From Planctomycetaceae bacterium (GTDB lineage: Bacteria > Planctomycetota > Planctomycetia > Planctomycetales > Planctomycetaceae): DNA of 48,802 bases. The notes below the pieces were generated by a model. That model was not told where the DNA came from. It saw only the letters and a program-made list of their open reading frames with translations, and did not search any database. The position numbers and the translations under genes are program-made. Below are positions 8,422 through 17,352 of this stretch, one piece after another (within the stretch, counting starts at the first letter, position 1; each line of letters opens with the position of its first letter). The stretch spans positions 1 through 48,802 of the forward strand of contig JAGQQG010000045.1 in assembly GCA_020426325.1 (NCBI GenBank), written 5' to 3'.

Positions 8422-10314
8422 ATGAAAGCGCCGACTCCCCCATTGCTACTCTGTCTGGCGGGAATTGTTTCTGTTCTCGGATTGGTCTCCGGGTGCGGAG
8501 GGTCACCACCCCCGGCAGCTGTGGTCAAACCACCAACGCCTCAGATTCAGCCGCTCGATGGTCCTGTCGTCTTTGAGGAAGGAATCTTAAAACGGTTAGA
8601 GCCCGTGATTGCGAACCGAGATGAAATCAACGGCGGACTTCGGTTCGAACTTCGTGACGGTGAGTTGCCCAAAGACTGCAAGTTTGATCAGACAACAGGA
8701 GTACTGGAATGGACTCCGGACGAGTTTCAAGGAAGTAGTCACCATAACCTGCAATTCTCCTGTGCACTCGAAGACGACCCCACCTTAGCGACGGAATACG
8801 CGGTTGAGTTCGAGGTGAAAGAAATTAATAGTCCTCCGAAGCTCGCACCTCCTGAGGAAATCACGATCTCGGCTGGGTCCATCCTGGAACAGCCACTCCG
8901 TCCTGCTGATGATGACTTTCCCGTTAACCAAATCACGCTCAGCCTCGAATCGGGACCGCAAGGGGCATCCATTGATTCCGTTAGAAAACTCGTGTACTGG
9001 GAGATTCCCGCTGATTGGCAGAAACCCCAAGTCGAGTTCGTCGTTTCCGCCCGAGACGACGGGGTCCCGCCTCTCACGACGACGCAACAATTCGTCGTCT
9101 CCATCACGGACATTGTTCCACCAAAGCCGGAGAACACTGAAGAGTCAAGGTTTCGAGTCCCGCCGTATGCCGTGGATCTGCCTCCTTTGCCGCGGAAACC
9201 CCTCGGGAAACAGGCGGAGCCTATCGAGTCGACAACGCTGGAACTGGAGTTCGATCCGCCACTTGATGCCGCCGATGTCAGTCTGTCGCTGATGCTGCCG
9301 GACGAACTCCGCGCAGATCTCAAAACGAGATATCCCGATGAACATGACGCAAGTCATCTGGCAATTCTACTGACGGAGCCGTTCGAGGCCGAAGATGTTC
9401 CTGGAAACCTGACGGACCAAATCGTCGCGACCTGCAAGCTGGTCGATTCCAAACTCGTCTGGACCTGGGCCTTGATAAACAAACCCAAGGAGGCGCGTGG
9501 TTTCCAGAACAATCTCCGGTCTGGCGTGCTGGTCATCGGTTCCAAAAGCGGTAATGAAGAACGTCTGGTGGCCCTTCAGGCTGTGCAGGACCTTGCTGTA
9601 CCCACGCTGGAAGCCATGTTGGGCAGCGACGGGCTAAAAAAGATCATCCACAAAACCGATCGTGTCACCAAGAGCATCCCTTTCATCGGCCGGGATTGTC
9701 AGGCAGTCAATCGCACGTGGACAACCCGTCTTGAATCACACATCGACGGATTCGCATTGAACCTGTTCAGTCCCATCCTCACACAGGAGATCAACTCAGG
9801 CACAAATCTTGATTCCACGAAGTTTGCTGAATTCAACTTCCGAGTCATACAAATAGATAACGATATCACCATTGGCTTGGACGCCAATCCCTCACCTGAT
9901 GATGTCTGGAAGAAACTCAAGGCTGCGATCAAGCTTGTCAAAGATGACTGGGACAATCACGCCAGGCTCAAAGAGAAATTGAAACGTGAGGAAAACGAAT
10001 TGAAGAGTGCGCAAAATATGCTTCCGCAAAATGAGGGAGAGAAACTCAAGAAAGAGGCTCGGATGTCTGGCGCAAAGAACAGAATCAACGCTTTAACCTT
10101 GGAACTCAAAAAACTGGAGGCCAAAATCCCTGGTGACGAACGCAATCGGGATGTCAAGCAGGCAGAATGGAAAGCCATGGAAGCCCAGTTTCAACCGTTT
10201 TTTAACTGTATCGTGACCGGTGAGCTGCATCGGGAAATCGAAGATGTCAGAATTCCCGTCTACCGACTCGTTGCTGTTGCCGACGACCTTGGAGTCGATG
10301 CCCAGCAGGAATAG
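8422..10314 (+). CDS. Ig-like-domain lipoprotein with C-terminal coiled coil
   Basis: The 630-residue product has a lipoprotein signal peptide (LVSGC, Cys at about 25) and a Pro-rich linker. Two cadherin/putative-Ig-like domains follow (about 45-135 and 138-225). The phrases GVLEWTPDEF and KLVYWEIPADW are the typical 'tryptophan-thr-pro' strands of He_PIG-type domains. A central region of unknown fold spans about 250-495. A long Lys/Glu-rich coiled coil occupies about 498-588 and a short globular end closes the protein. It is probably attached to a membrane and faces outward or the periplasm. I recognise only the N-terminal domains. It lies 78 bases after the TPR lipoprotein gene, so a surface-assembly pair is plausible. 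Confidence 0.7.
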   Translation: MKAPTPPLLLCLAGIVSVLGLVSGCGGSPPPAAVVKPPTPQIQPLDGPVVFEEGILKRLEPVIANRDEINGGLRFELRDGELPKDCKFDQTTGVLEWTPDEFQGSSHHNLQFSCALEDDPTLATEYAVEFEVKEINSPPKLAPPEEITISAGSILEQPLRPADDDFPVNQITLSLESGPQGASIDSVRKLVYWEIPADWQKPQVEFVVSARDDGVPPLTTTQQFVVSITDIVPPKPENTEESRFRVPPYAVDLPPLPRKPLGKQAEPIESTTLELEFDPPLDAADVSLSLMLPDELRADLKTRYPDEHDASHLAILLTEPFEAEDVPGNLTDQIVATCKLVDSKLVWTWALINKPKEARGFQNNLRSGVLVIGSKSGNEERLVALQAVQDLAVPTLEAMLGSDGLKKIIHKTDRVTKSIPFIGRDCQAVNRTWTTRLESHIDGFALNLFSPILTQEINSGTNLDSTKFAEFNFRVIQIDNDITIGLDANPSPDDVWKKLKAAIKLVKDDWDNHARLKEKLKREENELKSAQNMLPQNEGEKLKKEARMSGAKNRINALTLELKKLEAKIPGDERNRDVKQAEWKAMEAQFQPFFNCIVTGELHREIEDVRIPVYRLVAVADDLGVDAQQE

Positions 10315-10390
10315 AGAAATCGTCACCTGCGGTTTTACTAGCGTCTGCACCCTGCGGGAAGCGTGGGTACGGGCCGAGGTGCTCGAATTC

Positions 10391-10414
10391 CCTGGCTCCA
10401 CCGACGGAGCCTGG
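10391..10414. repeat. Hairpin 1 of a REP-like cluster
   Basis: CCTGGCTCC (10391-10399) pairs with GGAGCCTGG (10406-10414) across a six-base loop with one mismatch. No T-run follows, so it is not an obvious intrinsic terminator. Confidence 0.75.
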
Positions 10415-10449
10415 AAACGCTAAATCGATCCGCAGACCACACGGCGAAC

Positions 10450-10465
10450 GGGGGTGTCAACCCCC
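10450..10465. repeat. Hairpin 2 of a REP-like cluster
   Basis: GGGGGT (10450-10455) and ACCCCC (10460-10465) form a perfect six-base stem around the loop GTCA. Confidence 0.75.
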
Positions 10466-10559
10466 TGTTGGGAGAGCGTCCGGAGAGGGACAAACTTTCG
10501 ACTCGTTTTGCGACGATGACGGGTCGACGTCGAATGAAAGAACGACGTCCGCACAGACA

Positions 10560-10575
10560 GGGGACTTACGTCCCC
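10560..10575. repeat. Hairpin 3 of a REP-like cluster
   Basis: GGGGAC (10560-10565) and GTCCCC (10570-10575) form a perfect six-base stem around TTAC. It has the same stem and loop size as hairpin 2, which suggests a shared family of elements. Confidence 0.75.
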
Positions 10576-10822
10576 CGCTCGCCGGAACCATTGATCTGGT
10601 ACCGGAGCTGATCAAACCATCAGGCTCGGATGAGGTGGAGGAAGTTTCGAGCGACACTCGCCGCTCAGCGGTTGACAGTTGTGCCTCGACGCAGAAGATT
10701 GTTAGCAGGTTTGTGAGAGATGCTCGCGGATTTTCGCGAGACCACCCTGTCGAGGAATTCGTGGGACAGACAAGGACATCACGTCGACGAACCCTGCTCA
10801 TGGATTGCAATACCAAGTCACG

Positions 10823-12418
10823 ATGAATTCTGATCGACACACTCATCTCCGTGCCTTGGTGATCCTGGGGGGGATTGTGTTCATTTTTCTGCTGGTTCGG
10901 GGGCCGGTGGCCTGGCGGCAGTCGGGGGGGCAGGATGAGGAGTGGTATGCAGTGCCGGGACTGATGGTGGCTGAAGAGGGGGTGCCGCGTGTGCCCTATG
11001 CTCGCGCGAGTCAGGAGGGAAGTGTTTTTCTCGGGGCGGAGCGGATGTTGTTTGCCATGCCTCCTGCAGCGTTCTATGCCCAAGCTCCGTTCTTTCTGGT
11101 GCTGCCAGCGACCTATGGCACGGCACGCATGGCGTCTCTGCTGGCCGGGTGCATCGCCATCGTGACGGTCTTTGGTTTTGGTCGCGAGTGGTTCGCGGAT
11201 GATCGTGTCGGTTTGTGGGGAGCGGGGATTTACTCCTTGACGCGATTGCTTTTCTTCCCGGCGACGTTTGCACGACCCGACATGCTGTGCGGAATGTTTG
11301 GTCTGCTGGCCATGTGGGGAGTCGCACGCTGGACGAACGTACGCTCTCTGCGTTGGGTGGTGCTGGCGGGCGTCTGTTTGGGGCTGGCCGGATTGAGTCA
11401 TCCGTTTGCCATCGTATTTGCGATGCAATTGTTTCCGTGGGTGTTGATTACGGGGCGAGGCATCAAGGAGCGCATCGTTGTGCTCATCGCGTTGAGTGTG
11501 ACGACTGCGATCACATTCTCGCTGTGGCTTCCGATGATTTTCGCCGCTCCCGATCTGTTTCGTTTGCAGTTTCTCAACAACATTCTGGCTCCCGCCGGTC
11601 CGGGATTGCTGGCTCGTCTCCTGATGCCCTGGGACTCGTTCTCGCATCACCTCCCCATGCTCATCGACCGAACGCATCCGGTTCAGTTTGTCATGTTACT
11701 GGGGGGATGGCTCGTTTTCGGGAAGATGATCTGGAGAAGTCGTCGAATGGGAGCCGCAACACCGATGTTGAGCGATGCCGATCTCAGCGAGACCCGCTGT
11801 TCTAGCGGTCTCACCTGCTGGCTTCTCGCCGGCAGCAGTGTTTATCTGCTGATTGCCTGTCAGGGGGAGCATCCCATTCAGGGATACTGGTGTTATTCAG
11901 CGGGACTGCTCTGTTTGTGTCTTGCTGCCGTCGTCGTGCGCACTGTCGACACATTGTCATCGCAACATGACATGACGAAAGCGCAATCAACTTTCCGACG
12001 TGGTCTGCTTACTGGTGTTGCTCTCTTACTGATTGTGCTGGCGATGTTGCCCGGTTCGGGTGTGCGGACGATCCTCGCTTATGTTCAACATGCCGGAGAT
12101 CCGAACTATCAGAACGCTGCGTTTGTGGAATCAATCCTTGAAGATCTACCGGTCGACGCCCAACTCACCGTGGGGATCGAGTTCGCCCTTGATGCTTATG
12201 GAATTCGGTCAGCGACTGGCCGACCGGACGACGTCATCCTCGGCATCCGCCATCCGCTGTATTTCGACAGCACACGGATCCCAACCAACTATGCGATCCT
12301 CGGTCGTCTCGCTCTAGCGGAACAGCTCGATGAGGCCATGAATGGCGAGCTGGTAAGCATCTATGGTGACCACGATGACGAATTCAGTTGTTACGCTGAG
12401 GTCTATCGCATTCGGTGA
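10823..12418 (+). CDS. GT39/ArnT-like membrane glycosyltransferase
   Basis: This 531-residue integral membrane protein resembles the dolichyl-phosphate-mannose/ArnT family, which moves a sugar from a polyprenyl-phosphate donor to a protein or lipid on the outer face of the membrane. After the first membrane helix (about 10-26), the acidic pair D38-E39 in QDEEWY fits the catalytic aspartate in the first external loop. About ten further hydrophobic segments extend to about residue 420, followed by a soluble C-terminal domain. The ATG at 10823 is chosen over the TTG at 10805; neither has a strong ribosome-binding site. It has no close glycan gene as partner here, but a second enzyme of the same class is at 33953. 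Confidence 0.75.
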   Translation: MNSDRHTHLRALVILGGIVFIFLLVRGPVAWRQSGGQDEEWYAVPGLMVAEEGVPRVPYARASQEGSVFLGAERMLFAMPPAAFYAQAPFFLVLPATYGTARMASLLAGCIAIVTVFGFGREWFADDRVGLWGAGIYSLTRLLFFPATFARPDMLCGMFGLLAMWGVARWTNVRSLRWVVLAGVCLGLAGLSHPFAIVFAMQLFPWVLITGRGIKERIVVLIALSVTTAITFSLWLPMIFAAPDLFRLQFLNNILAPAGPGLLARLLMPWDSFSHHLPMLIDRTHPVQFVMLLGGWLVFGKMIWRSRRMGAATPMLSDADLSETRCSSGLTCWLLAGSSVYLLIACQGEHPIQGYWCYSAGLLCLCLAAVVVRTVDTLSSQHDMTKAQSTFRRGLLTGVALLLIVLAMLPGSGVRTILAYVQHAGDPNYQNAAFVESILEDLPVDAQLTVGIEFALDAYGIRSATGRPDDVILGIRHPLYFDSTRIPTNYAILGRLALAEQLDEAMNGELVSIYGDHDDEFSCYAEVYRIR

Positions 12419-12619
12419 GAAATCGGCCTTGGCGGCTGTTCCAACAGAATTGGATCAATTGTAAAAGAGAGATGTTGAGCAGCCAGTCTGTCAGGTCACG
12501 GTCTCATTGGCAGTCTTGGCCAGGCAATGAGTCACGTGCTTGATGTCGGAGATTCACCTGGTTCAGCCCTTCGCCTCCGATCCAGCGAGAGCGAGCTGTC
12601 GAAAACTTATCTGGAGGGC

Positions 12620-12648
12620 TTGCAAAGATGTCTGATACACGACAGAAT
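12620..12648 (+). promoter_or_regulatory. Candidate sigma-70-type promoter
   Basis: TTGCAA (12620-12625) and CAGAAT (12643-12648) are separated by exactly 17 bases, and each matches most of the consensus hexamer. The predicted start at about 12655 falls directly before the inverted repeat. This is a by-eye prediction. Confidence 0.4.
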
Positions 12649-12658
12649 GAATAAACAT

Positions 12659-12673
12659 TGAGACTGAGTCTCA
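12659..12673 (+). promoter_or_regulatory. Perfect 7-1-7 inverted repeat, Fur-box-like operator
   Basis: TGAGACTGAGTCTCA is two perfect seven-base arms around one base, the geometry of the Fur-family 7-1-7 box (TGAtAAT-n-ATTaTCA). It keeps the outer TGA/TCA and inner T/A positions. It overlaps the expected transcription start of the three-gene operon, where a bound repressor would block initiation. That Fur binds it is inference. Confidence 0.5.
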
Positions 12674-12786
12674 GTGTCAGTCCGAGCAGCCAGCCAGCTC
12701 CTTGCCAGTCAGCCACTCGGGAAACTGCGAACGTATGGTGCGTTCGCAGAATTCTCAGTGTTGCTACCGAGTGAGGAGTTACTGTA

Positions 12787-13710
12787 ATGCGCACCTCGTT
12801 TCCATCCACGCGTCGACGTGGGTTCACGCTGATTGAACTTCTGGTCGTGATCGCGATTATCGCGATCCTGATGTCCCTTCTGCTTCCTGCTGTTCAGCAG
12901 GCTCGTGAAGCGGCGAGGCGGACCCAGTGCCGTAACCATCTCAAGCAGATTGGACTCGCCGTGCACAACTATCACGACGTGCACCTTGTGTTTCCCAATG
13001 CGAATGCGAACAGCACCTTGAGTGGAGGCAGTCTGTTCACATCCATTCTTCCCATGATCGACCAAGGCAACTCGTACCAGCTTTATGACTTCAATCTGTT
13101 GAACACTGATCCATTCAATCTGGAGGTCGTCGGCCAGCAGATCCCGGTCTACCTTTGCCCCTCTGCGACGATGCGTCGAAGTGTCCCCAGCTGCGACGTC
13201 GATGCAGGCCGTGCTCCGGGCCATTACGCGGTCTGTATCGGGTCGACTGATTACAACCCGTACTGGTCGTACATTCCCGGGACGCCGCAGCCTGAATTGA
13301 ACGGGGCGATTGTTTACACGGATTGTGTGCAAGGGACGACACGGTTTCGAGATTTCGTGGACGGATCGAGCAACACCCTGCTTGTTGGTGAGACTGCCTA
13401 CAATCTCCCCGACTACCTCTTTTCTTCTGGAGAGTGTCTGGGACAATCACGGTACTCGTTCACCTATTGGTCTGTGCCCTATCCAGGCTCGACAGCGTGT
13501 ACGACGGAGTTTGGATACAACCCGCACGATGTCGCTGGCGACGGCATCTGGGATCCGTATTGGACCCATGCGTTTAGGAGCGACCATATCGGAGGAACCC
13601 AGTTCGTCTTCGTCGACGGTTCTGTGCACTTCATCTCGGAGAATGTGGACGCCCGTCTATTGGATGGTCTTGCCACCCGAAACGGCCAAGAGGTGGTCAA
13701 TGACTTCTAA
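12787..13710 (+). CDS. DUF1559 pilin-like protein (prepilin-type N-terminus)
   Basis: The 307-residue product has a type IV prepilin leader: basic residues, cleavage after G12, then FTLIELLVV with the mature Glu5 at residue 17. One hydrophobic helix follows, then the [12 protein letters not shown] block that marks the planctomycete DUF1559 family. Near the C-terminus the H-X9-DG motif is present ([12 protein letters not shown]). DUF1559 proteins are exported pseudopilins or minor-pilin-like proteins of unknown function and are often highly paralogous. It is the first gene of an apparent three-gene operon and overlaps the next gene by 11 bases, indicating translational coupling. Confidence 0.92.
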   Translation: MRTSFPSTRRRGFTLIELLVVIAIIAILMSLLLPAVQQAREAARRTQCRNHLKQIGLAVHNYHDVHLVFPNANANSTLSGGSLFTSILPMIDQGNSYQLYDFNLLNTDPFNLEVVGQQIPVYLCPSATMRRSVPSCDVDAGRAPGHYAVCIGSTDYNPYWSYIPGTPQPELNGAIVYTDCVQGTTRFRDFVDGSSNTLLVGETAYNLPDYLFSSGECLGQSRYSFTYWSVPYPGSTACTTEFGYNPHDVAGDGIWDPYWTHAFRSDHIGGTQFVFVDGSVHFISENVDARLLDGLATRNGQEVVNDF

Positions 13711-14179
13711 GCAGCGAAGAGCCTCAAGGCTGATGCTGGTCTGCCTGACATGCAGTCTCTCTCTGTCCGGTTGCGGAGGCAGCAACGATCACTCGATCCC
13801 ACGAGCGGCTGTCAGTGGGAGTATTGTCCTGGATGGCAAGCCATTGGAAGCGGGTATCGTCCGCTTTGTGCCAACTCGACCGACCAGCGGTCCCAAGACG
13901 TCGGTTCCGGTGATGTCGGGTCACTTTGAAATTCCTGCCGATTTCGGGCCTGTCGTTGGTTCACATCGAGTCGAGATTCAATCGACCGATGACGGCGGAT
14001 ATCCGCTGGATGACGAATCTACCCTGGACCGACTGAGAGCAGCACAGGTTCGTCACATTGAAATCGTTCACGTGCCAGCCATCTACAACTCTCACAGCCG
14101 TTTGACCGCAAATGTGGTCGAGTCCGGCCCTAACGAATTTGATTTCACACTCATCAGCCCGGTGCGACGCACTCGCTGA
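13700..14179 (+). CDS. Small lipoprotein with transthyretin/carboxypeptidase-regulatory-like fold
   Basis: The 159-residue product starts at the ATG at 13700, inside the end of the DUF1559 gene, with AGAGGTGG upstream. The frame stays open upstream only by chance. A lipoprotein signal ends at LSLSGC. The phrase [19 protein letters not shown], then [20 protein letters not shown], is the classic start of the transthyretin-like beta-sandwich found in many planctomycete lipoproteins. Such domains are structural or adhesion modules. Its place between DUF1559 and DUF4198-Kelch genes suggests that the three are surface partners. Confidence 0.82.
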   Translation: MTSKQRRASRLMLVCLTCSLSLSGCGGSNDHSIPRAAVSGSIVLDGKPLEAGIVRFVPTRPTSGPKTSVPVMSGHFEIPADFGPVVGSHRVEIQSTDDGGYPLDDESTLDRLRAAQVRHIEIVHVPAIYNSHSRLTANVVESGPNEFDFTLISPVRRTR

Positions 14180-14197
14180 AACCGCAAAGGAACTATC

Positions 14198-15910
14198 ATG
14201 ATGAACATGATTCACAAAACACTGGCCGTTGCCGGGCTGACGCTCGCGGGGTTGCTCATCCCGAATCCTGCTGAGGCTCATTTCATCTGGTTGGAGCCAG
14301 TGACGTCAGACGACGGCACGACCACAGTTCAGGTCTATTTCGGGGAAGATGCTTCGCCCGACGACCCTGCGTACCTCAGTCGAGTGAAGGACATGCAGCT
14401 TTCTCAGGTATCGAATGATGCTGAGCCGCAGCCTTTACAACTCACGCTCACTGAAGAGGCACTCGCGACCGGCCCAGTGGAGCATGCAGGCACATCGCTT
14501 TTCATCGCTTCGCATGACCTGGGCGTCATGAACCGGGGGGACGCGGTCTTTGGATTAAGGTACTATGCCAAGACGGGTCCAGCGATCACCAGCGATGTCT
14601 GGGAAAAGACTCTCACATCAGACGACCTGCGTCTGGACATCGCACCTCGCTTCGAGGGAGGTCGCGTCATGGTGAAAGTAAGTTTCGATGGCAAGGCGGT
14701 CGAAGGGGCACAAGTCGTTGCCTCCGGTCCGGGGATGGATGACTTCGAGGGTCAGACCACGAGCGATGGTGTTGCCTCCTTTGAGATTGCGGATCCAGGT
14801 CTCTATTCCATCCGTGCCCGCCAGATTGAGAATTCGCCGGGGGAGCAAGACGGCCAGAGGTATGAAGCGGTTCGACATTACACGTCCGTGGCTGTCGCGA
14901 TTCCACAGGAGGCGCCCATTGAAGAGAAGACCACTGTGATTGCCCGCACGCTTCCAGATCTGCCTCAGCCGGTGACCAGCTTTGGCGGGGCGATTTGTGA
15001 GGGGGCTCTGTACGTGTACGGAGGACACACGGGCGATGCACACTCGTACTCGATGGCGGAGCAAAGCAACCAGCTCTGGCGGATCGAACTTGACGGCGGT
15101 GTCTGGGAAGCCATTGCTGAGGGGCCGCACCTTCAGGGTCTGGCACTGGTCACGCATGGCGGCAAGCTCTACCGCATCGGGGGGTTCACGGCCAAGAATG
15201 CTGAGGGCGAGGATCATAGTTTGTGGTCGCAGGACAGCGTTGCGAGCTTCGACCCCAAGACGGGTGAATGGACCGAGTTGCCCCCACTGCCGGAGCCGCG
15301 CTCATCTCATGATGCGGCTGTGGTCGGTGACACGATTTATGTTGCAGGTGGCTGGACCCTGGCAGGCGAGGCAGAGAACGTCTGGCACGACACTGCCTGG
15401 GCGATGGACCTTTCGAAGGACACCCTCGAATGGAAACCGTTGCCGAGCGTGCCGTTTTGCCGTCGAGCTGTTGCAGTGGCCGCCCATCAGGACAAGCTCT
15501 ATGTCATCGGCGGAATGCAAGAGGAAGGCGGCCCCACTACGAAGACGGCCATCTTCGACCCGGCTCAGGGAACCTGGAGTGAAGGCCCCGACCTTGCCGC
15601 TGTCCCCGAACCGAAGGAAGCTGATTCCGAGAACGGTGAGTCACGCGGTCGAGGCGGGATGCCTGAGGGTATCAACGGCTTCGGGGCCTCAGCCTTTGCC
15701 ACGAACGGTCGCCTGTATGTCAGCACCATCAAGGGAACATTGCAACGACTCAGCGAAGACGGGCAATCATGGGAGATCGTCTCCCGGACCCCGACGGCTC
15801 GGTTCTTCCATCGCCTGCTGCCCGTCGATGCTCATCATCTGCTTGTCGTCGGCGGAGCCAACATGGCAACAGGGAAATTCGAACAGGTTGAGGTACTTCG
15901 GATTGACTGA
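14198..15910 (+). CDS. Exported DUF4198 + Kelch beta-propeller protein
   Basis: The 570-residue product has a signal peptide (about 1-28, ending PAEA). The first mature residues HFIWLEP are the hallmark of DUF4198, a domain family linked to nickel/cobalt uptake substrate-binding regions (NikM-like). A transthyretin-like segment lies around residues 150-240. From about 255 to 570 come Kelch repeats, recognisable by VYGGHT, RIGGFT, VAGGWT, VIGGMQ and VVGGAN Gly pairs each followed by a W. It follows the lipoprotein gene by 18 bases with AAAGGA before the start. The mature protein probably starts with a His, which could help bind a metal. The metal link is inference. Confidence 0.82.
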   Translation: MMNMIHKTLAVAGLTLAGLLIPNPAEAHFIWLEPVTSDDGTTTVQVYFGEDASPDDPAYLSRVKDMQLSQVSNDAEPQPLQLTLTEEALATGPVEHAGTSLFIASHDLGVMNRGDAVFGLRYYAKTGPAITSDVWEKTLTSDDLRLDIAPRFEGGRVMVKVSFDGKAVEGAQVVASGPGMDDFEGQTTSDGVASFEIADPGLYSIRARQIENSPGEQDGQRYEAVRHYTSVAVAIPQEAPIEEKTTVIARTLPDLPQPVTSFGGAICEGALYVYGGHTGDAHSYSMAEQSNQLWRIELDGGVWEAIAEGPHLQGLALVTHGGKLYRIGGFTAKNAEGEDHSLWSQDSVASFDPKTGEWTELPPLPEPRSSHDAAVVGDTIYVAGGWTLAGEAENVWHDTAWAMDLSKDTLEWKPLPSVPFCRRAVAVAAHQDKLYVIGGMQEEGGPTTKTAIFDPAQGTWSEGPDLAAVPEPKEADSENGESRGRGGMPEGINGFGASAFATNGRLYVSTIKGTLQRLSEDGQSWEIVSRTPTARFFHRLLPVDAHHLLVVGGANMATGKFEQVEVLRID

Positions 15911-15948
15911 GTGAACTTATCGCTGTGGTGATTTGGCTCGTTGCAAAA

Positions 15949-17352
15949 TCATGAGAGTTCATCGAGTTGATAATGCCGCAGCTTTTCCCGGAGGGTTTGA
16001 CGGTGCATGCCCAGCAGGGCTGCGGCTTCCTGGCGGTTCCCGCCAGTCTGCGCGAGGGCGTGACGGATGAGCAGTGGCTCCGTTTCCGCGAGAAATTGTT
16101 CGACCAGTGAGCTGCCCTCATTGAGGTTGGATCGCTGACTCGCCAGCCACTTTGTAACGGAGTCTGACAAATCGTGGTCACTCCCAGCTTTGCTGCTTCG
16201 TCTGGCAATCGGTGGCGGCAGATCGACGGGTTCTATGTGGCCGGTACGGGCGACGATGGATGCGTGTTCGATTGCGTTTCGAAGTTCACGGACGTTGCCA
16301 TACCAGGGGCGATTTACAAGTTCTCGTAACGCCTCCGCACTCAAGTGACAGTCCCGGGCTGAGGGCAGGTTGGCCAGGAAGTGTCTTGCAAGTAACGGGA
16401 GATCCCCCGTTCGTTCGCGAAGCGGAGGCAGATCGATGCGGTAGACATTCAGCCGGTAGAACAGGTCTTCACGAAACTCACCCGCTTCAACCATTCGCGG
16501 CAGGTCGCAGTTTGTGGCGGCGATGAGCCGGAAGTCGCATTGAATGGGCGTCGTTCCTCCTACGGGCAAGACCTGTTTTGTCTCCAGGACGCGGAGGAGC
16601 TTGACCTGAGTTGCTGCAGTAACGTCTCCGATTTCATCAAAGAATGCGATCCCCTGCTGAGCCAGTTCCAGCAAACCCTTGCGTGCCGAAGTGGCTCCTG
16701 TGAATGCCCCACTCTGATGACCGAACAGTTCGCTCTCGACGAGTGCATCACTCATTGCAGGAACACAGACCGGAACAAACGGTCCCTGAGAGCGATTCCC
16801 GTAGCGATGGAGCGCAAGTGCGACGAGTTCCTTGCCCGTGCCACTTTCGCCGGTGATGAGGACGGGCACATCATGTTCAGCGGCGAGTGCAATCTGCCGG
16901 AACACTGCCTGCATGACGGGTGACTCTCCGACAAGCAGGTTACCCAAGTCCGATGGATCAGGAGAAGCAGCCTCATCTTGACCAAACTGCGAACTGGACT
17001 CCAACGCGCGAGTGATGACGCTGACAGCCTGATCCAGATCGAACGGTTTGGTGAGGTACTCGAATGCACCGGAGTTAATGGCGCGCACGGCTGTGTCGAG
17101 ATTGCCAAACGCGGTCATGATCACCACTGGAGTTTCACGCAGCGATGGGGGGAGCTGCTCCATTGCGGTGAGACCGTCCACGCCCGGCAGGCGAACGTCC
17201 ATCACGATGACATCGGGCTGACGACGTGCAGTGACCGACCACGCGTCCTCAGCGGAAGCTGCCAGGTCGACGTCATGCCCCTCATCGATGAGCGCCTGCT
17301 GCAACGCCCAGCCGATCGACGGCTCATCATCAACAATCAGGATTCGACTCAT
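15949..17352 (-). CDS. Sigma-54-dependent response regulator (NtrC family)
   Basis: This 467-residue regulator has three domains. The receiver (about 1-120) contains D8-D9, phospho-acceptor D52 and K102. The AAA+ ATPase (about 140-370) has Walker A GESGTGKE at 168-175, the sigma-54-contacting GAFTGA loop at 215-220 and Walker B FFDEIGD at 237-243. A Fis-type helix-turn-helix ends the protein (about 425-465). It should activate sigma-54 promoters when phosphorylated by the kinase encoded immediately upstream. The genes overlap by four bases, so the two form one operon with the kinase first. I found no convincing TGGCAC-N5-TTGC promoter nearby, so its targets are elsewhere or degenerate. Confidence 0.95.
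   Translation of the reverse strand: MSRILIVDDEPSIGWALQQALIDEGHDVDLAASAEDAWSVTARRQPDVIVMDVRLPGVDGLTAMEQLPPSLRETPVVIMTAFGNLDTAVRAINSGAFEYLTKPFDLDQAVSVITRALESSSQFGQDEAASPDPSDLGNLLVGESPVMQAVFRQIALAAEHDVPVLITGESGTGKELVALALHRYGNRSQGPFVPVCVPAMSDALVESELFGHQSGAFTGATSARKGLLELAQQGIAFFDEIGDVTAATQVKLLRVLETKQVLPVGGTTPIQCDFRLIAATNCDLPRMVEAGEFREDLFYRLNVYRIDLPPLRERTGDLPLLARHFLANLPSARDCHLSAEALRELVNRPWYGNVRELRNAIEHASIVARTGHIEPVDLPPPIARRSSKAGSDHDLSDSVTKWLASQRSNLNEGSSLVEQFLAETEPLLIRHALAQTGGNRQEAAALLGMHRQTLREKLRHYQLDELS

Larger units (their letters stand above)
10315..10822. other. Gene-free interval with three hairpin repeats
   Basis: About 500 bases separate the Ig-like lipoprotein from the GT39-like gene. The interval holds three short perfect or near-perfect hairpins (listed separately) and no convincing gene. 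The minus-strand frame through it reads on into the antisense of the next gene and is rejected. The segment around 10640-10800 looks like one of the non-coding elements dispersed in planctomycete genomes, but only one copy is in this window, so that is a guess. Confidence 0.5.
12419..12786 (+). promoter_or_regulatory. Upstream region of the DUF1559/lipoprotein/DUF4198-Kelch operon
   Basis: About 370 bases with no gene. The right half holds a plausible promoter (12620-12648), a perfect 7-1-7 inverted repeat (12659-12673), and a GAGGAG Shine-Dalgarno site shortly before the DUF1559 ATG. The left half shows nothing I can assign. Confidence 0.55.

Noticed and set aside
10457..11677. Minus-strand open frame of 406 codons across the GT39-like gene and its upstream region
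   Set aside because: It is antisense to a well-supported membrane protein, has a His/Gln/Arg-rich unnatural composition and no start signal.
14982..15914. Plus-strand frame of 310 codons in another phase of the Kelch gene
   Set aside because: Arg/Ser-rich shadow frame of the repeated Kelch coding sequence.
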